Shown: piece by piece, positions 53,295 to 62,709 of the stretch
How positions within the stretch are numbered: position 1 is the stretch's first letter
Layout: each line of letters starts with the position of its first letter
Source of the DNA: Thermogemmatispora onikobensis
Lineage (GTDB): Bacteria > Chloroflexota > Ktedonobacteria > Ktedonobacterales > Ktedonobacteraceae
Reading direction: 5' to 3'
NCBI RefSeq assembly: GCF_001748285.1
Contig: NZ_BDGT01000023.1
Coordinates: 22,906 to 86,905 of the forward strand
Length of the DNA: 64,000 nt
Notes under the pieces: generated by a model
The model's database searches: none
What the model was told of the DNA's origin: nothing
Seen by the model: the letters and a program-made list of their open reading frames with translations, nothing else
Made by a program: the position numbers and the translations under genes

Positions 53295-54062
53295 ATGGCC
53301 AGAGAACAGCATCTGCCACTGGAAGGCAAGATCGCACTTGTGACTGGAAGTAGCCAGGGTATCGGGCGGGCAGTGGCTCTGCGTCTGGCTCAGGCGGGAG
53401 CTGATGTCGCTGTGAACTATTATCGCCACGCAGAAGCAGCCGAGGAGGTACGGGGCCAGATCGAAGCCCTCGGCAGGCGGGCTATCGCGGTCCAGGCCGA
53501 TGTCAGCCAGGAGGAAGAAGTCAGCCGGCTCTTCGAGCAGATCAATCGAGAGCTGGGGCCGGTCACCGTCCTGGTGAATAATGCAGGAACCACGCGCGAT
53601 AAGCTGATTCTGCAGATGTCGCTCGCTGATTTCGAAGACATCTTGAATACCAATCTTCGTTCAGCTTTTCTCTGCACTCGCGCCGCTCTCCGTTCGATGA
53701 TGAAGGCACGTTGGGGCCGGATCGTCAACGTGACCTCGGTTGCCGGCCTCCTCGGCAACGCCGGCCAGGCTAACTATAGCGCTTCAAAGGCCGCGCTCAT
53801 CGCACTGACGTTGAGCACCGCGCGCGAGATGGCGAGCCGCAATATTACCGCCAATGCCGTGGCGCCCGGTTTTGTCCCGACGGAGCTGACCGCCAGACTG
53901 ACAGAGCAGCAGCGCAAGCAGATGCTCGACCTGACTCCTCTCGGGCGCTTTGGAACCCCCGAGGAGATCGCTGCCGCTATCTGCTTCCTCTGCTCGCCCG
54001 AGGCCGGCTATATCACCGGCCAGGTCATCTGCGTCGACGGAGGCATGGCCATGCATATCTGA
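53295..54062 (+). CDS. fabG: 3-oxoacyl-ACP reductase-like short-chain dehydrogenase
   Basis: 255 residues, NADPH-dependent reductase of the classical SDR family. Visible: cofactor motif TGSSQGIGRAVA, NNAG, catalytic Ser in NVTSVAGLLGNAGQANYSASKAA with Tyr-x3-Lys, and the C-terminal CVDGGMAM end typical of FabG. It probably reduces 3-oxoacyl-ACP or a polyhydroxyalkanoate precursor; SDR family members are hard to separate by sequence. AAGGAG lies ten bases before ATG 53295. The frame's earlier TTG at 53274 has no site. The next gene, a methyltransferase, starts about 200 bases downstream. Confidence 0.85.
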   Translation: MAREQHLPLEGKIALVTGSSQGIGRAVALRLAQAGADVAVNYYRHAEAAEEVRGQIEALGRRAIAVQADVSQEEEVSRLFEQINRELGPVTVLVNNAGTTRDKLILQMSLADFEDILNTNLRSAFLCTRAALRSMMKARWGRIVNVTSVAGLLGNAGQANYSASKAALIALTLSTAREMASRNITANAVAPGFVPTELTARLTEQQRKQMLDLTPLGRFGTPEEIAAAICFLCSPEAGYITGQVICVDGGMAMHI

Positions 54063-54260
54063 TCAGCCGGCCCTCCTCTCTCCATCGGCTCCTCGGTTTC
54101 GATCAATCCCTCCGTTGCTGGCCTCTTTCCTGCCGCCTTGCTCGACTCTCCCTCACCTTCACCGGAGGATTTTCGGCGCAGGGCACCTGATCTTGAAACA
54201 ATTTTGGGGCGAACTTGCTCTAATTCGATAACACCGACACCAGCTCAGGAGGCTTAACTG

Positions 54261-55121
54261 ATGGGCTTGATTGAAACCGAGGAAACCAACCAGTTCACGT
54301 TTGAACCGTTCGCCGCACACCACTTTTATACCGAGATTAATCGCGCGCTCGTGCAGCAGGCCCTGGCTCACCTGGAAGACCAACCTCACGAGCAGCCCCT
54401 GACCATCGTCGATATGGCCTGCGGCACCGGCGCGGTCACCCGCCTGATCGCCGAGGAGCTGACTCGCCGGGGACGACAGGCGCGCCTGATCGGCGTCGAT
54501 CCTTCGGCGGAAGCCTTGCGTCGCGCGCACAAAAGCATGGAGGCCCTGGGCATGCAGGCCGAGTTTATCCAGGGCGAAAGCGAGGACCTGCCCCGTATTG
54601 TGCAGAACGTTGACATGGCCTTCTTCTGCAACGCCATCCATCTGGTCGCCGATAAGCTGACCGCTTTCCGCCAGATCGCAGCTATTCTGCGCCCAGGCGG
54701 GATCTTCGCTTGCAACAGCGCCTTCTATGAAGGCACGTATGTCGCAGGAACCGAGCGCTTCTATCGGATGTGGACCCGCCGCGCCGTAGGCTGGCTACGC
54801 AAGGCCCACCCGGATGTCCGTCCCTCGCGCGAGACCAAAGCTCAGGCAATGCAGTGGCTTTCTCCCGAGGAATACGCCGCGCTTTTCCGCGACGGGGGGT
54901 TCAGCCGTGTGGAGATGACGCAGAGACAGGTGTCGATCTCACTCGATGCCTGGAAGGACTTGGGCCAGTATTGGCTCTTTATCGAGGGAGCCCTGCCCGG
55001 TGTGCCGCTGCCCATCGGCGCCCAGGCGCTGGCTGTGGCAGTCTATGAGGCTGGCCAGGAGCTTGGAGTACAGGAAGTTCCTCGCATGTGGCTCCAGATG
55101 GTGGCTATCAAGGACGTCTGA
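54261..55121 (+). CDS. Class I SAM-dependent methyltransferase
   Basis: 286 residues. SAM-binding motif I VDMACGTGAVTRLIAEEL, motif with acidic residue LIGVDPSAEALRRAHK, and VDMAFFCNAIHLVADKLTAFRQIAAILRPGGIFACNS of the UbiE/MenG-like Rossmann fold. Substrate unknown. AGGAGG lies eight bases before ATG 54261. It follows the FabG-like gene in the same direction, but the gap is long enough for its own promoter. Confidence 0.85.
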   Translation: MGLIETEETNQFTFEPFAAHHFYTEINRALVQQALAHLEDQPHEQPLTIVDMACGTGAVTRLIAEELTRRGRQARLIGVDPSAEALRRAHKSMEALGMQAEFIQGESEDLPRIVQNVDMAFFCNAIHLVADKLTAFRQIAAILRPGGIFACNSAFYEGTYVAGTERFYRMWTRRAVGWLRKAHPDVRPSRETKAQAMQWLSPEEYAALFRDGGFSRVEMTQRQVSISLDAWKDLGQYWLFIEGALPGVPLPIGAQALAVAVYEAGQELGVQEVPRMWLQMVAIKDV

Positions 55122-55279
55122 CAAGACAACCGGCAAGCCGACGACAGCCTGCGTGCGCTCCTTATCTTCAATCAATTGCCGCTCAGAGAGGCTCTTCTGA
55201 GTCAGCGCTCCGGCTCCGGCTCACCCCTCCCCCGCCGTGGCTTGAGAAGCCGCCCCAGGCGTCGAAATGCCTGCTCTGC

Positions 55280-55300
55280 TGCCTGCTGATTTGGCAGGCA
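55280..55300. terminator. Hairpin between convergent methyltransferase and TenA-like genes
   Basis: TGCCTGC (55280-55286) and GCAGGCA (55294-55300), seven-base loop, directly abutting the TenA-like stop codon. It may serve both directions. Confidence 0.5.
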
Positions 55301-55975
55301 TCAGGAGGAGGCGAGCGGCGCCTGGAGTACGGCATCGTAAAACTGTAGCTCGTATTGATAGCTGAGACGCATCACACGGACCAGGCGCTGACGCTCTGCC
55401 AACTCAGGGTCTTGCCTGTTGAGCCAGCGCTCCAGAGGAGTGAGCTGTTCGAGCTGCTCGCTGATGGCCAGATGGGCACTGAAAAAGGCTACCTGCGAAG
55501 CCTCCAGGTTGTAATGTCGCATGAGCGCCGGGTAGACACGAAGACAAAGCCGGGCAAAGACTTCTTCGCTGGCCCCTACTGCTGCCAGCCATTCTAGAGG
55601 GGTGCCCGTTCCGAGAATCCAGTAGAAGAAATTGAGCAGCGCCTGACAGGCGGCCAACGGCTCGACCTGGGCAAAGGCTGTCCGCGGTACGCCAACCCCA
55701 GTGCCGAAGCGCAGAAGCAGCTCAGGACCCCCTTTCTTCGCTGCCAGTTTCTCGATGAGTATCTCCTGGAGTTCTAAATGGGGAGCGGCCCGCGCAATAG
55801 CCAGACCATCAAGACGATAGGCATCGCGGACAATGAGCCAGTCCTGTAAGGCAAAGAGGCCCAGCCTCTCCCTGGCAAGCGTGCCCGCTTCAATCCCGCT
55901 CCAGAAAGGATGATGAAGTATGCGCTCGCGTAGCCCCCGTAGCTCTGGTGTGAGCAATTGATCAAACCATACCAT
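55301..55975 (-). CDS. TenA/PqqC-like (heme-oxygenase fold) protein
   Basis: 224 residues, all helical, of the TenA/iron-containing redox enzyme group. Seen: LHHPFWSGIEAGTLARERLGLFALQDWLIVRDAYRLDGLAIARA near the N-terminus and ALLNFFYWILGTGTPLEWLAAVGASEEVFARL, with HYNLEASQVAFFSAHLAISEQLE later. These match helices of the fold, but TenA's active-site Cys is not evident, so thiaminase activity is doubtful; a non-heme oxidase or PqqC-like role is possible. No thiamin genes nearby. Confidence 0.6.
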   Translation of the reverse strand: MVWFDQLLTPELRGLRERILHHPFWSGIEAGTLARERLGLFALQDWLIVRDAYRLDGLAIARAAPHLELQEILIEKLAAKKGGPELLLRFGTGVGVPRTAFAQVEPLAACQALLNFFYWILGTGTPLEWLAAVGASEEVFARLCLRVYPALMRHYNLEASQVAFFSAHLAISEQLEQLTPLERWLNRQDPELAERQRLVRVMRLSYQYELQFYDAVLQAPLASS

Positions 55976-56151
55976 TCCTTACCCTCTGTCTGCGACTCTC
56001 CTTTTTTCTCTAGCGACAACCTGGCCCAGACAGCTCCGGGCTTGCGTCGCTTCATTGTTGTCAGACAGGCCCCCGATCAGCTACACTGTAAATGCAGTCG
56101 CCGTATGATGCCTGCGCTTGAACAGGATCGGGAGGAGGTGGGAACAGAAGC

Positions 56152-56442
56152 ATGCTGGATACCCTGACGCTTATCCCACTGTTTGCCTTTACCCTGGCCG
56201 CGCTGATGTTCATAGGACTGGCGATCGATAGCTTTGTTGAGCACGGTCTCTCTTTGTCTAGCCTGGCCCGCTTCTGCCTGGAACTGGCCTTGAGTAGTGT
56301 GCTGCTGCTACCCGTGGCCTATGTTCTGCTGGACGCCAGCGGCGAGTGGTATATCTTCATCACGATCACAGCCTTGTTGCTGATGGCAGCACTCTGTGCT
56401 CTCCTTGGACAGCTGGCCCGCCTGATGAGCCCCAGGCGTTGA
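56152..56442 (+). CDS. Small membrane protein of unknown function
   Basis: 96 residues, three predicted membrane helices (LIPLFAFTLAALMFIGLAI; LELALSSVLLLPVAYVLL; IFITITALLLMAALCALLG). No recognised family. A GGAGGAGGTGGG tract lies upstream of ATG 56152 at somewhat long spacing. It stands alone between two minus-strand genes. Confidence 0.5.
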   Translation: MLDTLTLIPLFAFTLAALMFIGLAIDSFVEHGLSLSSLARFCLELALSSVLLLPVAYVLLDASGEWYIFITITALLLMAALCALLGQLARLMSPRR

Positions 56443-56645
56443 GCAGAGCGCACAAAACACAGGGGAGCACGCCGGCGCATGCTGGTCAAACCCACCAGCG
56501 CAGCCGGAGGGCAGTACCAGGCAGGACTGGGAACCGGACCGCGACCGGCGCGCTCCTTCCTGTAGCTCCTTGGCGTTTCTGCCTTTCGGCAGCCAGCCAG
56601 GCTGAGAATGACCATCTCAGCCTGTTGTGTGAGAACCAGGAGGAC

Positions 56646-58199
56646 CTAACTCAGGCCAGCCAGGGCCTGGAAGACGGTCCTGAGTGCAGGATAGAGAGCG
56701 CGATATTGCTCATAGAAGCGAGCGTAGAGCGTGACCAGCTCAGACTGGGGCGCCGTGCTTTCGGTCACTCTGACCGTGGCCTCACAGGCAGCCTCGACCG
56801 AGGGATAGATACCTGCCGCCACACCCGCCAGCAATGCCGCTCCGAAGGCTGGTCCCTCGCTGGCATTGGTTACAGCCAGCTCCACGCCCAAGACATCGGC
56901 AATAATTTGCCGCCAGAGAGGACTCCTGGCGCCACCTCCTGTGGCCCGCACCTGCTCTAGCCGCAAACCTTGAGCAGTAATAATGGTGAAGCAGTCCTTG
57001 AGACTAAAGGCCACTCCCTCCAGTACGGACCGAATGAGATGGCGGCGATCATGGGCAGCAGTCAGGCCGATCCAACCACCACGGGCGTAGGCATCCAGAT
57101 GTGGCGTGCGTTCCCCTTGTAGATAGGGCAGGAAAAGTAGTCCCTCGCAGCCCGGTGGCGCACCCTCCGCTTCACGCGCGAGCAGCTCATAGGCATCCAA
57201 ACCGGTCCAACGTTCCAGGGCGCGCTCAGGCAGCCCCAGATAGTCGCGTACCCAGCGCAACGAGAGGCCCGCCCCCTGGGTGACCCCCATTAGATACCAG
57301 GCTCGCGGCACGGCATGATTAAAAGTGTGAATGCGAGGTATCGGACCCGAGCGATCGACATGCGGAGCCTCAGCATGAGCCAGCACAACCCCACTGGTGC
57401 CGATCGAAACCAGGGCCAGGCCAGAGCGCACCACGCCGTTACCGACCGCTCCACAGGCGTTATCAGCTCCCCCACCGGCAACTGGCGTACCAGCGGGCAG
57501 CCCCGTGAGAGCAGCCACTTCCTCTGTGATCGTACCAGCGACGCCATCCGCTGGCACTACCGGCGGTAGCAGAGCAGGGTCTAGCCCAAGAGCCTCCAAT
57601 ACTTCACGAGACCAGTCTCCCTCAGCCACATTCAGCAAACAGGTCCCAGCAGCATCGGAGATCTCCATCGCCATCACCCCAGTCAGGCGATAACGGATAT
57701 AGTCCTTGGGTAACAGGACAGCACGGACGCGCGCAAACAGCTCTGGCTCCTGCTCACGCACCCAGAGAAGCTTGGGCGCCGAGAAGCCCGGCAGGGCCGG
57801 ATTGGAGACCAGCTCGATCAGTCGCGTCTCCCCTACACGCTCGGTCATCCAGCGACATTGCGGCTCGCTGCGCTGATCCGCCCAGATGATGCAAGGGCGA
57901 ATCACCTGGGCTGCCTCATCCAGGAGTACGATGCCGTGCATCTGGCCCGAGAGACCAACGCCTCGTACCTCTGCAGGCTGCACCCCAGCCTTGGCCCCTT
58001 GCTCCAGACAGAGGCGAATCGCCTTCAGCGTCGCTTGCCACCAGTCAGCCGGATTCTGCTCGGCCCAGCCAGGACGTGGATGAAAGAGCGGATAGTCCAC
58101 AAAAGCCGAGGCCAGAGGACGGCCATCGGCCGCCGCAAAGATGGCCGCTTTCACGCCAGTGGTCCCTAGATCAATACCAAGTAGCGCTTCCATTGCCAT
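56646..58199 (-). CDS. xylB: Xylulokinase
   Basis: 517 residues, FGGY family, phosphorylating D-xylulose (or a related ketose) with ATP. Seen: N-terminal LLGIDLGTTGVKAAIF phosphate loop, GVGLSGQMHG, IIWADQRS, PVAGGGADNACGAVGNGVV with the conserved Asp, and ATGGGARSPLWRQIIADVLG near the C-terminus. The GLSGQMHG motif is characteristic of XylB. It lies downstream of a sugar-isomerase-like gene on the same strand. ATG 58199 is used; a Met two codons later has equal support. Confidence 0.9.
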   Translation of the reverse strand: MAMEALLGIDLGTTGVKAAIFAAADGRPLASAFVDYPLFHPRPGWAEQNPADWWQATLKAIRLCLEQGAKAGVQPAEVRGVGLSGQMHGIVLLDEAAQVIRPCIIWADQRSEPQCRWMTERVGETRLIELVSNPALPGFSAPKLLWVREQEPELFARVRAVLLPKDYIRYRLTGVMAMEISDAAGTCLLNVAEGDWSREVLEALGLDPALLPPVVPADGVAGTITEEVAALTGLPAGTPVAGGGADNACGAVGNGVVRSGLALVSIGTSGVVLAHAEAPHVDRSGPIPRIHTFNHAVPRAWYLMGVTQGAGLSLRWVRDYLGLPERALERWTGLDAYELLAREAEGAPPGCEGLLFLPYLQGERTPHLDAYARGGWIGLTAAHDRRHLIRSVLEGVAFSLKDCFTIITAQGLRLEQVRATGGGARSPLWRQIIADVLGVELAVTNASEGPAFGAALLAGVAAGIYPSVEAACEATVRVTESTAPQSELVTLYARFYEQYRALYPALRTVFQALAGLS

Positions 58200-58380
58200 G
58201 CATCCTGGGAAAAAAGATCAGCAGAGCGGGGCCTTGCGCCTGCTGGCCACACCAGGATCAGCCTCCTCTCCTGCGCCAGGCGGTCAGAGGAAAAAATGCC
58301 TGCACCCGGCTGCCGGCCTGGTACGGTCAACCACACAAAGACCCTCCTCTGCCGTCACAGTTCAGCCCGTTTCGCGCTCC

Positions 58381-59457
58381 TTAGCGTCTCTTACGCTGCT
58401 GAATGATGCGATCGACATAGGTCTGGTCAAGACCCAGCGTCTCGTAGACGATGCGATAGCCCTCAACAGCGTCGGCCCGCGCCCGCGCCTCGGCGAGAGC
58501 CTGACGATCGATTTTGCGCGCCAGGTCATCGATAAAGGCCCAGTGCAGGACCGAGCGACGCACCGCCGCAATCTGGTCTTCGGTATAGGGATAGAGATCG
58601 TAGCCGATGCGCTCGCCATGCTGGCCATAGCCCACATCCTGCAGGGTCATAGCGAGTTCCAGAGTCTGCATAAAGAAGGAAGCGCCGACCATGTTATCGT
58701 CGTCAAAGGTGCCCCAGCCAGAGTTGGCATGCTGATGACCCAGGCGCCCCTCAGCATGTAAGAGGGCAGCGTACTCCGCGAGGTTTTCCCCATTCATGAT
58801 CAGGTGCTGCCAATCCATATTGACCAGCAACCGCGAAGTATCGACGCCCAAACGCCCGATGCGCTCGATAGTATAGAGGCAGGCAGCGATATTGCGCATC
58901 AGGATATTCATAGCTGGTTCACTATTCTTATGCTCCAAGAAGACTTTGACGCCCTTGGAAGCGGCATGAGCGACAACCTCGCCAACGCCTTCGATAAAGA
59001 GGTCCCAGGTGCGGGCGTAGTCGCGCTGGAAGTTATAGTTATAGCCCTCGGCCCCTGGCCAGATAATGAAATTGGCCCCCAGAGCGGCGGCCAGATCGAC
59101 ACCACGCTTGAGGGTCTCGATACCACGACGACGTAGAGCGGGATCAGGGTTAATGAAGGCACCGAGCTTATAGGTGGGGTCGGTGTGAAGGCCGGCGGCA
59201 ATGCAATAGATATCCATTGGGCCTAAAGCGGCCTTAATGGCCTCGACGGTATCCTCGTTGATCTCGCCTGGATAATGGTACTCGAGGCCATCAACCAGAT
59301 CGGCCAGTCCATCAACCACGCGCTTCGTGCGCGTGACCATGTCCTCATGAGCCACCTCGGGGTGGTAGCCAGGGGGGACAAAGCGTGTGACGTTGGGGCC
59401 AAAGGCCCAAATCCCAACGCTGTTTTTGACGGCTTGTTGTTCCACTGCTCCCTCCAT
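58381..59457 (-). CDS. Xylose-isomerase-like TIM-barrel sugar isomerase
   Basis: 358 residues of the xylose-isomerase-like/AP-endonuclease-2 superfamily. Metal-site motifs: DGLEYHYPGEI, ANFIIWPGAEGYNY, VKVFLEHKNSEPA, VNMDWQHLIMNGENLAEY, LGHQHANSGWGTFDDDN, and FIDDLARKID. It is not a classical XylA, but its position ahead of xylulokinase suggests conversion of an aldopentose or related sugar to the kinase substrate. ATG 59457 has a poor ribosome site; a GTG at 59445, with GGAGGG upstream, is an alternative start. Confidence 0.82.
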   Translation of the reverse strand: MEGAVEQQAVKNSVGIWAFGPNVTRFVPPGYHPEVAHEDMVTRTKRVVDGLADLVDGLEYHYPGEINEDTVEAIKAALGPMDIYCIAAGLHTDPTYKLGAFINPDPALRRRGIETLKRGVDLAAALGANFIIWPGAEGYNYNFQRDYARTWDLFIEGVGEVVAHAASKGVKVFLEHKNSEPAMNILMRNIAACLYTIERIGRLGVDTSRLLVNMDWQHLIMNGENLAEYAALLHAEGRLGHQHANSGWGTFDDDNMVGASFFMQTLELAMTLQDVGYGQHGERIGYDLYPYTEDQIAAVRRSVLHWAFIDDLARKIDRQALAEARARADAVEGYRIVYETLGLDQTYVDRIIQQRKRR

Positions 59458-59740
59458 AGAATGAGATTCCGGTGGACTGTCTCCCGGTACGGTTCTGTCT
59501 GTCTGGCCCCCGTTGCCCAGGAAGCAATCGCCGATCCACCTTTAAGTATACACCCCGCGGGCCAGAAAAGGCGATGGGAAGGCTCGCTCAAGGTAGACCC
59601 TCGGGCTGGCTCCGGGACGCGAGCCAGCGAAGAGCAGCAGGCTGAGAGGGGCAGCAGACCAGCCGGATCGGGTGAAGCGTGGTGGGAAAGGATAAAGCAG
59701 AGTGAAACAGAAGTTCCAGAAGGGAAGCATAAAGAAGATA

Positions 59741-59770
59741 TTGACAGAGAAAACCGGGGTTCTTTATAAT
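59741..59770 (+). promoter_or_regulatory. Promoter of the Liv-type ABC importer
   Basis: Perfect TTGACA (59741-59746) and perfect TATAAT (59765-59770), 18-base spacer, in the divergent gap 59458-60014. The leader to ATG 60015 would be about 238 bases, long enough to hold a regulatory structure, but I see no riboswitch I can name. A minus-strand TATACT at 59550-59545 may serve the isomerase gene but lacks a -35. Confidence 0.75.
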
Positions 59771-60014
59771 CAGCCCATCTACCAGCCTGGTTGATCTTGC
59801 AAGCCACATATCCTGCTGGAGGCAAATCCAGGTCAGGTCAGCAGAAGGGTGGTGGGACGGTGAAAGCAAGGCCGTGTGAGGTTTTACCAGGACCATAGCG
59901 TAATGTCTCGTAGGGGGTGAATTTGTGCGCTCCCCAAAAAGTTGCGCTCACCGCCCTGCTGTCACCCGCTTTGCGCGGTGCAGACCTGGTATTTGCGAAG
60001 GAGGCTGTTCTTCC

Positions 60015-61340
60015 ATGAAGAGAAACTGGCTACGCTTCATGGCTCTGACGATGGGCATACCCTTGCTTGTAGCAATGCTGGTAGCCTGCGGAGCCGGCAC
60101 AACGACAACAGGCACGGGCACCAGCACGTCGCAGGGGTCCACCATCATCAAGGTGGCCACTGATTTTCCGGTCAGCGGCTCGGATGCTGGCATTGGCAAA
60201 TCGACCGAGAACGGAGCGCACCTGGCCGTTGATGAGGCCAATGCTAACCATGTGATCCCCGGCTATACACTGCAGTTCGATCCCCAGGATGATGTTGGTG
60301 CCTCGGGCGTCCACGATCCGACGAAAGGAGCCAATAACATGAAGGCTCTGGTCGGCGATGCCCTGGTGGCGGGCGTGGTCGGCCCACTCAACAGTAACGT
60401 GGCGCAGGCGGAGATGCCGATCGCTAATCAGGGTCCGCTGGCAATGATCAGCCCGGCGAATACCAACCCCTGTCTGACCAAGGAAGGGGCCGATGTGGGC
60501 TGCACCGGAGCGAATGATCTGGTTCCCAAGCTGCGCCCCACAGGCAAGGTGACTTACTTCCGCGTCGCAGCCACCGACGACCATCAGGGACCCGCTATGG
60601 CGGACTACCTGTATAATACGCTGCATCTGCGCACGGCCTACGTCATCGATGATACCGAGACCTACGGCGCCGGCCTCGCCAAATACTTTGTCCAGGAGTG
60701 GACTAAGCTGGGTGGCACGGTGGTCGATGGCAAGAGCCACAGCGTCAAGAGCACTACTTCTTATTTGAACCTGCTGACGGCAGCAGCAGCCTCCAAGCCC
60801 GATGTGATCTACTTCGGCGGCAACTACTCCACCGGAGGGCAGTTGATCCAGCAGCAGATGATGACTATCCCCACGCTGAAGGACTCAGTCTTCGCGGGCG
60901 GCGATGGTCTGACTGGCAGCTCGGATTTCTATAAGCAGATCGTCACTTCGGGTGGCAAGGCCTATATGACGGTGGCTGCGCCAGATGTCTCGAAGATCCC
61001 TGCTGCGCAGACCTTCATTAAGAACTATACGGCGAAGTACGGCGATGTGGGACCCTATAGCGCCGCCGCTTACGATTCCATGAATATCCTGATTCAGGCT
61101 ATCAAGGTGGCTCTGACGAAGACCCATACGCCGAAAGACTCAAGCGATGCAGCTCAGGCTCAGGTCTTCCGCCAGGCGGTCATCGACGCGCTGAAGACGA
61201 TCACCTATAACGGTGTCACCGGCAAGATTTCCTTCGACCAGAACGGCGATACGACCAACAAGATCTTCACTGTCTATCAGGTCGCCAATGTGAATGGCAA
61301 GCCAGACCTGGAGGCGAAGGAAGTCGTTACCGTCCAGTAA
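60015..61340 (+). CDS. Branched-chain amino-acid-type ABC substrate-binding lipoprotein
   Basis: 441 residues. Lipobox VACG with Cys25 after a short signal, Thr/Ser linker, then the Peripla_BP_6 fold (IIKVATDFPVSGSDAGIGKSTENGAHLAVDEAN, VVGPLNSNVAQAEMPIANQGPLAMISPANTNPCL, YFRVAATDDHQGPAMADYLYNTL, and AAAYDSMNILIQAIKVAL). It feeds the LivH/LivM pair downstream with an amino acid or similar compound such as urea or an aromatic acid. ATG 60015 has AAGGAGG ten bases upstream; the longer frame from 59925 lacks a lipoprotein signal at its start. An inverted repeat follows the stop. Confidence 0.88.
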   Translation: MKRNWLRFMALTMGIPLLVAMLVACGAGTTTTGTGTSTSQGSTIIKVATDFPVSGSDAGIGKSTENGAHLAVDEANANHVIPGYTLQFDPQDDVGASGVHDPTKGANNMKALVGDALVAGVVGPLNSNVAQAEMPIANQGPLAMISPANTNPCLTKEGADVGCTGANDLVPKLRPTGKVTYFRVAATDDHQGPAMADYLYNTLHLRTAYVIDDTETYGAGLAKYFVQEWTKLGGTVVDGKSHSVKSTTSYLNLLTAAAASKPDVIYFGGNYSTGGQLIQQQMMTIPTLKDSVFAGGDGLTGSSDFYKQIVTSGGKAYMTVAAPDVSKIPAAQTFIKNYTAKYGDVGPYSAAAYDSMNILIQAIKVALTKTHTPKDSSDAAQAQVFRQAVIDALKTITYNGVTGKISFDQNGDTTNKIFTVYQVANVNGKPDLEAKEVVTVQ

Positions 61341-61354
61341 TACAGCGCAAGAGC

Positions 61355-61413
61355 AGGCAGGTCAGTCGGGCTTTGGTACCGCTCAGTCGGCCCAGATCAC
61401 CACTGACCTGCCT
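61355..61413 (+). terminator. Inverted repeat between binding-protein and livH genes
   Basis: AGGCAGGTCAGT (61355-61366) and ACTGACCTGCCT (61402-61413) form a perfect 12-bp stem 15 bases after the binding-protein stop, then TTC. It probably lowers readthrough to the permeases. The rest of the 61341-61709 gap holds only low-complexity CAGT repeats (about 61568-61582). Confidence 0.6.
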
Positions 61414-61709
61414 TTCAGACTCCTACTTGCTGTAGCTGTTGCAGTCCTCGGTTGGCTGAAGTTTCTCCCCAGGCTGGTGTTTTTGTGGCTCCTGTTGCTC
61501 TTGCAACGTTTGTTGCTGTCCCTGTAGTCCTCATTGCCCACTTCAGTCGACCTTGTTGGATAAGGCAGGAGAGAGCCAGTCAGTCAGTCAGGTAGTTCGC
61601 TCGCCCATCAGCCAATCAGCCCCAAGCATTGACCGCTGCTTTCTCTTGCCTTGCCCCTACCCGTCAGATGCTAGTATCATAAACTGGCAAAAGGTGAGGT
61701 GCAGGTTCT

Positions 61710-62663
61710 ATGACCCTGTTTTTACAGCTGCTCGTCGAAGGGCTTGTCATCGGGTCGATCTATTCGCTGGTCGCCCTGGGCTATACGATGGTCTACGGGA
61801 TCATCGAATTGATCAACTTCGCTCATGGCGATATTTTCATGATGGGCACACTGGTCAGCCTGTTCATGGTGATAAATGTCTTTCACCTGTCCGATGTCTC
61901 CAAGATGCCTCTGGGCAGCATGCTGCTCATGCTGGTCGTAACGTGCCTGGTTTCGATCGCAATCTGCGCTCTGCTCGGTGTGCTCATTGAGCGTGTCGCC
62001 TACCGTCCGTTGCGCAACGCTCCCCGCCTGGCACCGCTGATCTCAGCCATCGGCGTCTCGCTGGCACTGGAAGACATTGCGAAGGCCATCATTGGACCGA
62101 ATCCGATTGGGGTGCCATACCTGGTCCCTCTGGTCCACTATAGCATCGGCTCGGTCGACATCACCAACACAGATCTCATTGTGCTGATCGTGGCCCTGAT
62201 CCTGATGGTCGGCCTGCAGTGGCTGGTCACCAGTACCCGCATCGGGCGCGCTATGCGCGCTGTGGCTCAAGACCGCGAGGCCGCGGCTTTGATGGGAGTC
62301 AATGTGGACCGCGTGATCGCGATCACGTTCTTTATCGGCGCTGGTATCGCAGGGGCAGGGGGCTTTGTGTACCTGCTCTCGACTAACAATACAGTCTTCA
62401 ACATTGGTTTCGAGCTGGGGCTCTTCGCCTTTACTGCCGCTGTGCTGGGAGGCATCGGGAATCTGGTTGGTGCTATGCTCGGCGGTCTCGTGATTGGCTT
62501 GATCCGCGCCCTGGTGACCTACATTCCCGATCGCGATCTTCCCTTCGGTCTACCGCACGGCGGCGTTGCCTGGCAGGATGCCGTAGTCTTCGCTATCCTG
62601 ATCTTGATCCTGGTCTTCCGTCCCACAGGCCTCCTCGGGCAGCAATTGGCAGAGAAGGTCTAG
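61710..62663 (+). CDS. livH: Branched-chain amino-acid ABC transporter permease LivH
   Basis: 317 residues, eight or so membrane helices. Early signature LQLLVEGLVIGSIYSLVALGYTMVYGIIELINFAHGDIFMMG and the LivH loop RIGRAMRAVAQDREAAALMGVNVDRVIAITFFIGAGIAGAGGFVY are plain. It forms the membrane channel with LivM of the next gene. ATG 61710 follows an AGGTGAGGTG tract. The gap to livM is 46 bases. Confidence 0.9.
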   Translation: MTLFLQLLVEGLVIGSIYSLVALGYTMVYGIIELINFAHGDIFMMGTLVSLFMVINVFHLSDVSKMPLGSMLLMLVVTCLVSIAICALLGVLIERVAYRPLRNAPRLAPLISAIGVSLALEDIAKAIIGPNPIGVPYLVPLVHYSIGSVDITNTDLIVLIVALILMVGLQWLVTSTRIGRAMRAVAQDREAAALMGVNVDRVIAITFFIGAGIAGAGGFVYLLSTNNTVFNIGFELGLFAFTAAVLGGIGNLVGAMLGGLVIGLIRALVTYIPDRDLPFGLPHGGVAWQDAVVFAILILILVFRPTGLLGQQLAEKV

Positions 62664-62709
62664 CTGCGGAGCGTGAACAGGCGCACGTTGTTGTAAGAGG
62701 TATAACACG